A stretch of DNA of 20,851 nt from Paratractidigestivibacter sp963658035. Lineage in GTDB: Bacteria > Actinomycetota > Coriobacteriia > Coriobacteriales > Atopobiaceae. The DNA lies in NCBI GenBank assembly GCA_963658035.1, contig CAVKOL010000024.1:1-20851 (forward strand), written 5' to 3'. Under the pieces are notes generated by a model. The model was not told the origin of the DNA and did not search any database. It saw only the letters and a program-made list of their open reading frames with translations. Positions 1 through 6,939 of the stretch are shown piece after piece; within the stretch, counting starts at the first letter, position 1; each line of letters opens with the position of its first letter. A program made the position numbers and the translations under genes.

Positions 1-273
1 GTCCTTGACGGTCTCCTTCACGCCAAAGTGGGAGTTGGACAGGTAGGTGAAGCCCAGGCCCAGGTCGTGGGCAGAGGTCTCGAAGGCGCAGCGGGTGCGG
101 GTGGACTCCCACTCAAAGTGAGCGACGATGTTCTTGTTGTGGAAGCGCTGGTGGTCGACGCCGGCCATCTTCTCGGCCTTAAGGACGGCGGCCAGGTCCA
201 GGAGATAACGGAACTCCTCGGGGGTCATGTACTTGATGTTGAGGATGTCGCGACCAACGAAGTTGTCGAGCAT
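1..273 (-). CDS. Ornithine/putrescine-type carbamoyltransferase, N-terminal part (3' end outside window)
   Basis: The visible 91 codons encode the N-terminal half of the carbamoyl-phosphate domain of an aspartate/ornithine carbamoyltransferase. The phosphate-binding signature STRTR followed by CAFE is intact, and the run after it (SHFGVKETVKD) corresponds to the SQxGKKESIKD segment of ornithine transcarbamylases. In catabolism such enzymes run backwards, splitting citrulline or carbamoyl-putrescine to carbamoyl phosphate for ATP synthesis by carbamate kinase. The start ATG (271-273 on the plus strand) is preceded by AAAGGAG at good spacing. It lies downstream of the deiminase gene on the same strand, which suggests a deiminase pathway. 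The N-terminal half does not settle ornithine versus putrescine as substrate, so no symbol is given. A carbamate kinase gene is not visible; it may lie beyond the left edge. Confidence 0.85.
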   Translation of the reverse strand, partial: MLDNFVGRDILNIKYMTPEEFRYLLDLAAVLKAEKMAGVDHQRFHNKNIVAHFEWESTRTRCAFETSAHDLGLGFTYLSNSHFGVKETVKD

Positions 274-315
274 GGCAAGTCTCCTTTAAGAGTGTTTTTA
301 CACAAGGCTCCCCCG

Positions 316-339
316 CGCCCTGCCCAAACGGGCAAGGCG
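316..339 (-). other. Intercistronic hairpin between the deiminase and carbamoyltransferase genes
   Basis: A 10-bp stem (CGCCTTGCCC / GGGCAGGGCG on the minus strand, with one G-U pair) closes a GTTT loop. No T-run follows in the direction of transcription, so it is more likely an mRNA processing or stability element than a terminator. The GGCGAGAAG 9-mer begins at its edge (339-347). Confidence 0.4.
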
Positions 340-363
340 GCGAGAAGACCTTATGCGGTTACC

Positions 364-405
364 AAAAATGAGGGGGCGGCGGGCCCATAGGGGGTAGGGC
401 CCGCC
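364..405 (-). terminator. Hairpin with displaced T-run after the deiminase gene
   Basis: A perfect 9-bp inverted repeat, GGCGGGCCC at 378-386 and GGGCCCGCC at 397-405, encloses a 10-nt loop. On the minus strand it is followed nine bases later by TTTTT (364-368). The displaced T-run makes this a weak intrinsic terminator or attenuator. It could lower expression of the carbamoyltransferase relative to the deiminase. Confidence 0.4.
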
Positions 406-466
406 ACGGAGAGGAACAGCGGGAAGGGGCGTTACGGGAAGACGCCTTGCGCCGCAGAATCCACCT

Positions 467-1765
467 TTACGCTGCGGGGATGTTCTTGGTCCAGCAGTGG
501 ACGCCGCCGCCGGTGAGGTTAAGGGCGTAGACGTCGATCATCGTGACCTTGCGGTCGGGGTAAATCTGCTCGAGGATGGCCTTGGCGCGCTCGTCCTTCT
601 CGCGAATGGACTCGTCCATGCCGGGGCGCCAGTAGCGCTGGCCAAGCACGACGTCGTTGCACACCAGGAAGTTGCAGTAGCTGGCAGCGGCCAGGAAGCA
701 GTAGTCGCCCTCGGGCCAGGGGGTACCGTCAAAGGCCTTGCCGCCAATCTCGTCAAAGAACTGCTTCCAGCCCAGCGCAGTGGGATGGTCGTTGGGGATA
801 CGGCACTTGACCTGCGGCGCCACGGGAACGCGGATGATCTTGAAGGGGGTGCCGTCGATGTCGGTGGCGTTCTTGATGACCTCATAGGCGGCGTCCAGGC
901 GCTTCTTGTTCTCGGCGTCAAGGGCGGTCTCGGCGGCCTCCTCGTCGGTGACCTCGGCAAGCAGGATGGTGTCGGGAGTCACGAAGCGGGCCATCTCGTC
1001 GGAGTGGCCAACAAACGAGCCTGCCCACACGGGGGTGCCGTCCTCAAGGTGATCCATGGGCCCCATGCGGAAGTCGTCGTCCTCAAGAAGGGGCTTGGGC
1101 AGCCAGATGATCTTCTGGACGCCGTAGAGCTTCTTGTACTCGGCCTCGATCTGCTCCTTGGTGTACTCGGGGTTGCGCTTGCGCACATCGGTGTCCTCGA
1201 CGACCATCATGACGCCGCGGCCGTTGTACTCGCGGTTGCCCTGCTCGGAGACCATATCGGAGGGGACGTTCTCGTAAATCTCGCAGGCGGCGGCCATGTG
1301 GGTGCCCACAGAGCGGCCAAGCTGTTGGGCGGGCTCCATCTTGCCGTTCATGCCGTAGTTGCTCCAGCGGGGCAGGATGTTCACGCGGTTGCCCTTGTCG
1401 TCGATCACGACGTTGGGGCCGTTGTCGCGGTTGTAGAAGCCCCAGTCCTTGAACTTGTGGAAGTGGATCTTGGTCGAGAAGCCCTCGCCCTCGCCGGCGT
1501 CGCTGGTGTTGCGGGCGCCCGCCTCGTCGGCGTCGGCGGAGTCGATGCCGTGGGCGGCCAGGTAGGCCTGGCAGCGCTCGATGGAGGTGTCCATGCCGCA
1601 GTTGACGTGGACGTTGACGTGGCCAAGGAGGTTCTTGATGATCTCGACGCAGGGAACGCGAGGGTCCTCGTCGTCGCCCTCGCCGATGTAATCGGGGATC
1701 CATGTCACAAAGACATCGGTCTGGGGCTCGAACTCACCGGGATAACGGAACTCGCTCAAATCCAT
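467..1765 (-). CDS. Agmatine deiminase / Porphyromonas-type peptidylarginine deiminase family protein
   Basis: A 432-residue member of the pfam04371-type guanidino-hydrolase family. The expected active-site elements are present: the Asp of RDNGP (D114), His of GHSDE (H254) and the nucleophilic Cys of GGGVHCWT (C424). The family hydrolyses a guanidine group to ureido plus ammonia, classically agmatine to N-carbamoylputrescine. It is about 50-60 residues longer than usual agmatine deiminases (around 365-380). Part of the extra length is an acidic insert near residues 75-98 and a longer segment around 190-215. The start ATG has GGAAGGAG just upstream. The carbamoyltransferase downstream fits a deiminase pathway, but the transporter and TetR regulator nearby are not the usual agmatine-system partners. 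The family call is firm and agmatine as substrate is an inference, so aguA is not assigned. Confidence 0.85.
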   Translation of the reverse strand: MDLSEFRYPGEFEPQTDVFVTWIPDYIGEGDDEDPRVPCVEIIKNLLGHVNVHVNCGMDTSIERCQAYLAAHGIDSADADEAGARNTSDAGEGEGFSTKIHFHKFKDWGFYNRDNGPNVVIDDKGNRVNILPRWSNYGMNGKMEPAQQLGRSVGTHMAAACEIYENVPSDMVSEQGNREYNGRGVMMVVEDTDVRKRNPEYTKEQIEAEYKKLYGVQKIIWLPKPLLEDDDFRMGPMDHLEDGTPVWAGSFVGHSDEMARFVTPDTILLAEVTDEEAAETALDAENKKRLDAAYEVIKNATDIDGTPFKIIRVPVAPQVKCRIPNDHPTALGWKQFFDEIGGKAFDGTPWPEGDYCFLAAASYCNFLVCNDVVLGQRYWRPGMDESIREKDERAKAILEQIYPDRKVTMIDVYALNLTGGGVHCWTKNIPAA

Positions 1766-1815
1766 GGTGCTCCTTCCATTGAGCGCGCGGCTGCCTTTGG
1801 TTGGCTGCGCTTGTC

Positions 1816-1834
1816 CTTACTTACTGTAAGTAAG
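1816..1834. promoter_or_regulatory. TetR operator 1 (19-bp palindrome)
   Basis: CTTACTTACTGTAAGTAAG is a perfect palindrome around a central T. It covers the expected transcription start of the deiminase promoter (-10 at 1838-1843). The same 17-bp core recurs exactly before the MFS gene (3995-4011) and in a degenerate copy at 1874-1890, which marks it as the site of the TetR regulator encoded alongside. Confidence 0.8.
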
Positions 1835-1837
1835 CTA

Positions 1838-1865
1838 ATTATCGCTCGCAATTCTTTCTTGTCAA
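1838..1865 (-). promoter_or_regulatory. Promoter of the deiminase gene
   Basis: On the minus strand a consensus -35 TTGACA (1860-1865) is separated by 16 bp from a -10 GATAAT (1838-1843). The predicted start lies near 1831, inside operator 1. Operator 2 lies just upstream of the -35. Binding at both sites would block or loop the promoter, consistent with repression by TetR. Confidence 0.75.
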
Positions 1866-1873
1866 TGTCATAC

Positions 1874-1890
1874 TTACACACAGTAAGTAA
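1874..1890. promoter_or_regulatory. TetR operator 2 (degenerate copy)
   Basis: TTACACACAGTAAGTAA matches the operator-1 core at 14 of 17 positions; the right half is intact and the left half is degenerate. Its centre is 57 bp from the centre of operator 1 and about 90 bp upstream of the tetR start, so it may serve autoregulation as well. Confidence 0.65.
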
Positions 1891-1972
1891 AGAGCCGGTG
1901 AACGGTCAATTCTAGCCGGTAAATTAACCGTTGCTATTTTACATGACGTAAGATGCGCAGCTAGGAGCTGTT

Positions 1973-2539
1973 ATGAGTACTCGCGATGACATTTTGGACA
2001 TTGCTTACGAGGCATTTGCCGAGAAGGGCTACCGCGGCACTTCGCTTGGCTACATTGCCGATAAGATCGGGGTCACGCGCCCTGCTCTGTACTATCACTT
2101 TCCTTCTAAGGAAGATCTCTTCAAGGCGGTCTATGAGCGCATCGACCCCTTGGTGAGCGCCACGCCCGACGCCGTCGAGGCTGCCACGGACGCCAAGAGC
2201 TACCGCGCTGCCTTCAACGACCTCATGCGCTCCATCTTTGGCAACCTGCGCAGCGACCCCTCCCGCGCCCGCTTTGTGGCCGCCGTCGAGTCGGCCGCCT
2301 ACCAGTCGCCCGAGATCATGGAGGAGGTCCACCGGCAGGACGAGGCCATCAAAGAGATCTTCACCCGCGCGCTTGGACGCGGAGAAGAGCTGGGCATGCT
2401 GCGCGACAACTTGAGCATCGACGCCGCCATCGAGTTTCTCAACGTGGTCTTCAACGGCGCCAGTGAAGTCATGCTGCGCGGCGGCACCTTCTCGTGGACC
2501 AAGACCGGCCCCATCGTCTGCGACGCGCTGTTTAAGTAG
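1973..2539 (+). CDS. TetR/AcrR family transcriptional regulator
   Basis: A 188-residue protein of normal TetR length. The N-terminal DNA-binding domain is typical: the helix-turn-helix spans roughly residues 25-46, with the run GVTRPALYYHFPSKEDLF characteristic of the family. The C-terminal part (from about 55) is the helical ligand and dimer domain. The ATG is preceded by TAGGAG. The gene is divergent from the deiminase and convergent with the MFS transporter. Three palindromes in the locus are the likely targets, making it a local repressor whose inducer may be the transported or deiminated compound. The ligand cannot be read from the sequence. Confidence 0.9.
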   Translation: MSTRDDILDIAYEAFAEKGYRGTSLGYIADKIGVTRPALYYHFPSKEDLFKAVYERIDPLVSATPDAVEAATDAKSYRAAFNDLMRSIFGNLRSDPSRARFVAAVESAAYQSPEIMEEVHRQDEAIKEIFTRALGRGEELGMLRDNLSIDAAIEFLNVVFNGASEVMLRGGTFSWTKTGPIVCDALFK

Positions 2540-2590
2540 GGCGCGAGCAGGCGCTCGATTTCGGCCCCGCTCAATATCGCGTTACGCAGG

Positions 2591-2630
2591 CGCGGCCCCT
2601 TCCATAACGGGAGGGGCCGCGTTGTTGTTT
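2591..2630 (+). terminator. Rho-independent terminator of tetR
   Basis: A 13-bp stem (2591-2603 with 2609-2621, one G-T wobble) closes an ATAAC loop and is followed by TTGTTGTTT. It lies 50 bases after the tetR stop, between two convergent genes. Confidence 0.8.
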
Positions 2631-2647
2631 GGGGCTGTGAGCTGGGG

Positions 2648-3937
2648 CTAATTGGTCTTCTCGCCACGCTGTGCCGCAAGCTTTTTGGCCTCGCGCTTAC
2701 CGCCCTTGGCAATCGCCAGGGTGAGGGCAATAATCACCAGGTCAAGCACAAAGCACAAGATAAAGATGTTTTGGAAGACGCCGGTCTTCTCGTATACAAA
2801 CATCATGAGGGGCACGCCAAGGCTCGCCACCAGGTAGCCGGCGCTGGTGATGCGCGAGAAGATGCGGTCGAAGTCGCGCGGACCAAAGACCGAGAGGGCA
2901 AAGGTCGAGTAGCCCACGCCGCAGATGGCAAACATCGCGTCGTTGATGCCGGCGCCAATGATCGACGCCAGGGCAGAGCCCGAGCCAAAGTACAGGATGA
3001 CAAAGGACACCATGGTGGCCACGGTCCAGATCACCATGGAGCGGGTGGCTCCAAAGCGGTCGCTTGTCTCGCCGGCCAGGGGGTTGAAGACGATGTCGCA
3101 CAGGCTTGCGGCGGTGACCATCAGGCCGCCCACCACAGCACCCAGGCCCACGACCTCGGCGTAGGTCGAGAAGACCGTGTTCATGCAGCTGGTAAGCTGG
3201 CACAGCATGACCAGCGGGATGCACAGGAGGAACGGCAGGGACTTGATGGCCTGGTCGTAGGTGGCTCCCACGGCTTCCTCGGCCTCCTCGGCGCCTTCGC
3301 CCTCGCCCACGCCGTAGGGGTGCAGGCCCTTCTCGGCGGGCCTATAGCGAATGAGAAAGGCGCAGCAGGGGAAGCAGATCGCGGCGCTCACGGCGGCAAG
3401 CACCAGGTAACTGGGGCGCCAGCCGATCATCTCGATCAAGGCGGTGAAGGCGGGGCTCAACAAGGCCACGAAGAGGCTCTGGATGGCCCAGACCATGCCG
3501 ATGGCAAAGCCTGTCTTCTTGTGGAACCAGTTTTGGATCGTGGGCGCGACGGTCACCGTCGAGGTGGCGCCCAGGCCAAGGCCAATGACCACGGCCGCGG
3601 CATACCACATCCACACCTGCGTGAAGGCCGACATCGCGGAGGTTGCCAGGACCTCGGCCGCCACGGCGACGCCCAGGATGTGGTGCAGCGGGACCTTCTT
3701 AAGCAGGTTGCCAACAACGGGCATGGCCAGGCCCATGCACACCATCTCGATGGTCACGTACATGGTGAGCTGCGACAGCTCGCAGCCGATCTCTTGCGCC
3801 ACGGGGTAATAGAAAAGGCTGCCCAGGATGGTAAACGAGCCGATGGTCCCACTCATCAGCAGGCCCAGGGCGATCATCACCACCCATGCATAGTGAAAGC
3901 CCTTGGTGTTTTGCGGGGTGGGGTCAGATTGGCACAT
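2648..3937 (-). CDS. MFS transporter, oxalate/formate-antiporter (OFA)-like
   Basis: A 429-residue major facilitator protein with about 12 hydrophobic segments split by a charged central loop rich in Glu (GEGEGAEEAEE). The segment NWFHKKTGFAIGM after the fourth helix and the PAEKGLHPYG sequence ending the first half are typical of OFA-like carriers of the inner membrane, many of which move small carboxylates. The start at MCQSDP is chosen because GAGGAGG lies 9 nt upstream; an upstream in-frame start at 3976 would add 13 basic residues and lacks such a site. An exact copy of the TetR operator lies 58-74 bases upstream, so it should be co-regulated with the deiminase. Substrate unknown; import of the guanidine compound or exchange for its product is an inference. 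Confidence 0.85.
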   Translation of the reverse strand: MCQSDPTPQNTKGFHYAWVVMIALGLLMSGTIGSFTILGSLFYYPVAQEIGCELSQLTMYVTIEMVCMGLAMPVVGNLLKKVPLHHILGVAVAAEVLATSAMSAFTQVWMWYAAAVVIGLGLGATSTVTVAPTIQNWFHKKTGFAIGMVWAIQSLFVALLSPAFTALIEMIGWRPSYLVLAAVSAAICFPCCAFLIRYRPAEKGLHPYGVGEGEGAEEAEEAVGATYDQAIKSLPFLLCIPLVMLCQLTSCMNTVFSTYAEVVGLGAVVGGLMVTAASLCDIVFNPLAGETSDRFGATRSMVIWTVATMVSFVILYFGSGSALASIIGAGINDAMFAICGVGYSTFALSVFGPRDFDRIFSRITSAGYLVASLGVPLMMFVYEKTGVFQNIFILCFVLDLVIIALTLAIAKGGKREAKKLAAQRGEKTN

Positions 3938-3994
3938 GAAGCTGCGCCTCCTCTTTTTTGCGGACCGACAAGTCAACTGCTGTCGGATTTCTAC

Positions 3995-4016
3995 TTACTT
4001 ACTGTAAGTAATTCTA
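3995..4016 (-). promoter_or_regulatory. TetR operator 3 and probable -10 of the MFS gene
   Basis: TTACTTACTGTAAGTAA at 3995-4011 is identical to the operator-1 core. On the minus strand a -10-like TAGAAT (4011-4016) abuts it, so the operator sits just downstream of the -10, the same geometry as at the deiminase promoter. No convincing -35 was seen. Confidence 0.7.
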
Positions 4017-4076
4017 TCCACAATCTGATAGGGGCCAGCGGGTGAGCGGTCCCGTTTTAGCGGCGAGGCAACACCT

Positions 4077-4149
4077 CTTAACGCGCCGAAACACTGTTAC
4101 GGGCACCTTAACGCGCCAGGCCCGCTGCCGCGAAGGGCAACGGGCCTGG
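4077..4149. repeat. Direct repeats and hairpin in the gap between the MFS and RGG-protein genes
   Basis: CTTAACGCGCC occurs at 4077-4087 and again at 4107-4117, exactly 30 bp apart. A perfect 9-bp inverted repeat follows (CCAGGCCCG at 4116-4124, CGGGCCTGG at 4141-4149), with an inner TGCC/GGCA pairing. There is no T-run, so it is not a standard terminator, although it lies 61 bases after the RGG-protein gene on the minus strand. Confidence 0.5.
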
Positions 4150-4209
4150 GTTCGCTTGCGTTGGTTTATGCGGGCCCGGCGTTACGCGCACCAGGTCCAA
4201 GCAGGAATT

Positions 4210-5457
4210 TTAGTAGCGAGAAGAACGGCCGCCGCCGAAGCCGCCGCGGTTGCCGTAGCCGCCGCGGTCGTTGCCGCCGCGGGAGTCACGACCGCCGCCG
4301 AAGCCGCCGCGGTTGCCGCCACGGTCGCCGTAGCCACCGCGGTCGTTGCCGCCAAAGCCGCCACGGCCACCGCGGCCGGGACGGGAGTCGCGGCCGCCAC
4401 CGAAGCCGCCGCGGTCGTTGGAGCGACGGTCATCGCGGTTGCCGCCAAAGCTGCCACGACGATCGTCACGGCCACCGCCAAAGCCGCCACGGCCACCGCG
4501 GTCGCCGCCGCGGGAGTCACGGCCGCCGCCGAAGCCGCCGCGACGGTCATCGCGACCACCGCGGTCGCCGCCAAAGCCGCCACGGCCACCACGGTCGCCG
4601 CCGCGACGGTCGTCACGACCGCCAAAGCCGCCGCGCGGGCCACGGTCGCCGCCACGGCCGCCGCGATCGCCAAAGCCGCCACGGCCACCACGGTCGCCGC
4701 CGCGACGGTCATCACGGCCGCCACGGCCGCCAAAGCCGCCGCGCGGGCCACGGGAGTCGTTGTCCAGGCCCATGGCGGTCAGGGGGTCGATGATCTGGTC
4801 GAGAAGGGCAAAGAGCTCGTCGCACTTCTCGTCGCTCAAAGAGGGAACCAGCTTGATCTTCTCGACACCAGCGGTCTTGGCGGCCTCAACGGCACCCTCG
4901 GCCGCGAAAACCACGATGAGACGCATGTCGTTGTCCTCGGGCACGATGCGGCCCACGAGGTCGGCGTCCTCGGCCTTGGCGAGCATCGCGTCGACCTCGC
5001 GCAGGCGCATGCCCAGCAGGTCGGCGATCTCCCTCTGCTCCATCTTGGGCTTGAGCTCCAGGAGCTTGAGGGCGCGCACGAGGTTGCTCACGCGCTCGTT
5101 GCGAGCGGCCACCTCATCGCTCATCATGTCGCGGCGGTTGCGCAGCAAGCGGGCGGCGCGATTCACCTTGTCAAAGAGCACGGCGTCGTAGTCGATGGCC
5201 TCCTCGGCCTCGTCCTCGTCGTCGTCCTCGTCGTCCTCGTCGTCGACGTCCTCGTCGTCATCCTCGAAGTCGTCGTCATCGTCGTCGAAGTCCTCGTCCT
5301 CATCCTCGTCGAGGTCCTCGTCGTCATCGTCGTCTACAAAGTCGTCGTCGTTCTCGTCGTCGTCCTCGAAGTCGTCCTCCTCGACGACCTCCTCGTCGAG
5401 CTCCTCGTCGTTCTCGAGCTCTTCGTCCATAACCTCGTCGTTCTTGTACTCAGACAT
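4210..5457 (-). CDS. Acidic-tract / MarR-like winged-helix / RGG-repeat protein
   Basis: A 415-residue three-part protein. Residues about 5-88 are almost all Asp and Glu. Residues about 90-225 form a folded core that resembles MarR regulators: MEQREIADLLGMRLREVDAML is the helix-turn-helix, the segment around GRIVPEDNDMRLIVV resembles the wing, and LSDEKCDELFALLDQI matches the C-terminal dimer helix. Residues about 236-415 are a low-complexity tail of RGG, GGFGG and DDRRGG units like RNA-binding RGG boxes. The start at MSEYKNDEV has AAGGAGA upstream, and an extra upstream Met lacks one. It stands alone between two gaps. It could be a nucleic-acid-binding regulator or RNA chaperone whose acidic head and basic tail attract each other; function unknown. 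The layout is seen directly; the MarR resemblance is by eye. Confidence 0.8.
   Translation of the reverse strand: MSEYKNDEVMDEELENDEELDEEVVEEDDFEDDDENDDDFVDDDDDEDLDEDEDEDFDDDDDDFEDDDEDVDDEDDEDDDEDEAEEAIDYDAVLFDKVNRAARLLRNRRDMMSDEVAARNERVSNLVRALKLLELKPKMEQREIADLLGMRLREVDAMLAKAEDADLVGRIVPEDNDMRLIVVFAAEGAVEAAKTAGVEKIKLVPSLSDEKCDELFALLDQIIDPLTAMGLDNDSRGPRGGFGGRGGRDDRRGGDRGGRGGFGDRGGRGGDRGPRGGFGGRDDRRGGDRGGRGGFGGDRGGRDDRRGGFGGGRDSRGGDRGGRGGFGGGRDDRRGSFGGNRDDRRSNDRGGFGGGRDSRPGRGGRGGFGGNDRGGYGDRGGNRGGFGGGRDSRGGNDRGGYGNRGGFGGGRSSRY
4213..4752 (-). repeat. Coding repeat tract for the RGG tail
   Basis: About 540 bases of imperfect Gly/Arg/Asp/Phe-coding repeats, such as GGCGGCTTTGGCGGC and GACGACCGTCGCGGC on the coding strand. 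The tract has almost no stop codons on any frame, which creates long spurious reading frames on the opposite strand. Such a tract is prone to length change by slippage or recombination. Confidence 0.85.
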
Positions 5458-5492
5458 GCGTCTCCTTCTTGCGCCTTCCGGCGATACAGTAG

Positions 5493-5509
5493 GGCCGCCT
5501 CCTGCGGCC
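5493..5509 (-). other. Leader hairpin with AGGAG in its loop, upstream of the RGG-protein gene
   Basis: On the minus strand GGCCGC-AGGAG-GCGGCC forms a 6-bp stem with a 5-nt loop, about 36 bases before the start codon. It does not hide the ribosome site actually used (AAGGAGA at about 5463-5469) but might act as a standby or control site. Confidence 0.3.
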
Positions 5510-5632
5510 ACATCAAGTTCATCAGTTTAGCCGAGGGCCGCAATCGCGCAGGTAGACAAACTATTCGCACACGTAAACGCCGCAAGTCTGGCGGGCGGGG
5601 CGCGGGCGAGGCGCGGCCCTCAAAAACCCGCC

Positions 5633-5764
5633 ATTCTCTGTACCCGCGACACTCCCCCACTCAAATCCAAGCCGTTCTCTGTACCGTTTCCAGATTTTCT
5701 CGCCATCTCTGTACAGAGAACGCCCCGTTCCACAAAAGCCGCCACCGTCACCTACAGAGAACGG
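5633..5764. repeat. Cluster of TTCTCTGTAC motifs, direct and inverted
   Basis: The gap holds TTCTCTGTAC at 5634-5643 and 5675-5684 and ATCTCTGTAC at 5705-5714. The last overlaps an inverted copy, giving a perfect 14-bp palindrome TCTCTGTACAGAGA at 5706-5719. A fourth, inverted copy (TACAGAGAACGG, 5753-5764) runs into the last codons of the aminotransferase gene. The consensus is GCCGTTCTCTGTAC. The cluster lies downstream of the aminotransferase operon and upstream of the RGG-protein gene. Role unknown; a protein-binding array or an intergenic repeat family are the options. Confidence 0.7.
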
Positions 5765-6924
5765 CGCATTTTCTCTTGCCAGCCGGCCAGGTGGTCCAGG
5801 GCGGCGAGAAGGACCTTGTCGCTTTTGGCAAAGTGGAAGCGCACGAAGCGGTTCTCGGGGGCGTTGAAGAAGCAGCTACCGGGCACGGAGCCCACGCCCA
5901 CCTTGCGGCACAGGTCAACGGCGCAGTCCTCGTCGTTTTCGTAGCCCAGCGCCGAGACGTCGCACATCACGTAGTAGGCGCCCTGCGGCTCGACGAAATC
6001 GAACCCCACGTCACGAAGGCCCTGGCAAAACAGGTCGCGCTTGTGGGTATAGAGCTCGGTCAGGTCGTCGTAGTAGCTCTGCGGCAGCTCAAGGCCGGCC
6101 ACGGCGGCCTCCATCAGGGGCGCCGCGGCTCCCACGGTGAGAAAATCGTGCACCTTACGGGCGCGGTCGATGACCTCGGCGGGCGCGATCACGTAGCCCA
6201 GGCGCCAGCCCGTGATCGAGTAGGTCTTGGAAAGCGAGCTGCAGCTCAACGTGCGCTCGGCCATGCCGGGCAGGCTAGCAAAGTAGATGTGCTCATACGG
6301 GGCATAGACGATGTGCTCGTAGACCTCGTCGGTGATCACCCACAGGTCGTACTTCTCGGCCATCTTTGCAATGAAGCCCAGCTCGGCGCGGGTAAAGACG
6401 TGGCCGGTGGGGTTCGAGGGGTTGCACAGGATAAGGGCCTTGGTGCCCGGCACGGCGCACGCGGCCTCGAGCTCGGCCTCGTCAAAGGTAAACGTAGGCG
6501 CGTGCAGCTCCACGTACGTGGGCTCGGCCCCGCACAGGATCGTGTCGGCCCCGTAGTTCTCATAAAACGGCGAGAAGATCACCACGCGGTCGCCCGGGTT
6601 GGTCACCGTCATGACCGAGCACATCATGGCCTCGGTCGAGCCGCAGGTCACCACGATCTGGGTCTTGGGGTCGATGTCCATCCCCATGCGCGGCGACTGC
6701 TTGGCGGCCAGCGCGGCGCAGAAGTTGGGGGCGCCCCAGGTAATGGCGTACTGGTGAGGGCCCTCGTGCGCGACTTTGGCAAGGCGATCGGTAATGGACG
6801 CCGGTGGGTCGAAATCGGGAAAGCCCTGGGAAAGGTTGATAGCGTCGTATTGCATGGTCACGCGCGTCATGCGGCGAATCACCGAGTCGGTGAAGCGCGC
6901 CGTGCGCTGGCTCAAATCCTGCAT
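5752..6924 (-). CDS. Class I/II PLP-dependent aminotransferase (kynurenine/methionine aminotransferase-like)
   Basis: A 390-residue fold-type I aminotransferase. The early run NLSQGFPDFDPP and HQYA are typical of the kynurenine/methionine aminotransferase subgroup. PLP-site residues are visible: N171 of NPSNPTG, D199 and Y202 of ITDEVYE, the Schiff-base lysine K233 in SSLSKTYSITGWRLGY, and the substrate-carboxylate Arg R362 in FVRFHF. It would move an amino group between an amino acid and a 2-oxo acid in the cytoplasm; the substrate is not evident. It is the last of three same-strand genes with gaps of 15 and 11 bases, following a PhzF-family gene and another aminotransferase. That arrangement suggests a shared amino-acid conversion. 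No terminator hairpin with a T-run follows; the TTCTCTGTAC cluster does. Confidence 0.9.
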   Translation of the reverse strand: MQDLSQRTARFTDSVIRRMTRVTMQYDAINLSQGFPDFDPPASITDRLAKVAHEGPHQYAITWGAPNFCAALAAKQSPRMGMDIDPKTQIVVTCGSTEAMMCSVMTVTNPGDRVVIFSPFYENYGADTILCGAEPTYVELHAPTFTFDEAELEAACAVPGTKALILCNPSNPTGHVFTRAELGFIAKMAEKYDLWVITDEVYEHIVYAPYEHIYFASLPGMAERTLSCSSLSKTYSITGWRLGYVIAPAEVIDRARKVHDFLTVGAAAPLMEAAVAGLELPQSYYDDLTELYTHKRDLFCQGLRDVGFDFVEPQGAYYVMCDVSALGYENDEDCAVDLCRKVGVGSVPGSCFFNAPENRFVRFHFAKSDKVLLAALDHLAGWQEKMRRSL

Positions 6925-6939
6925 GGTTCTTCTTTCTGG

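Noticed and set aside
28..390. A 120-codon plus-strand frame at the left edge
   Set aside because: It is antisense to the carbamoyltransferase start and the hairpin gap; the opposite strand carries the STRTR motif and a good ribosome site.
497..1915. A 472-codon plus-strand frame opposite the deiminase
   Set aside because: It is a shadow of the deiminase gene, whose catalytic motifs are intact on the minus strand; the shadow product has no recognisable domains.
4213..4752. Possible CRISPR array or satellite DNA
   Set aside because: The repeats are irregular, have no unique spacers and read cleanly as Gly/Arg-rich codons in the RGG protein.
5633..5764. Remnant CRISPR array
   Set aside because: The motif is only 10-12 bases, spacing varies (41, 30) and copies occur in both orientations; no cas genes are near.
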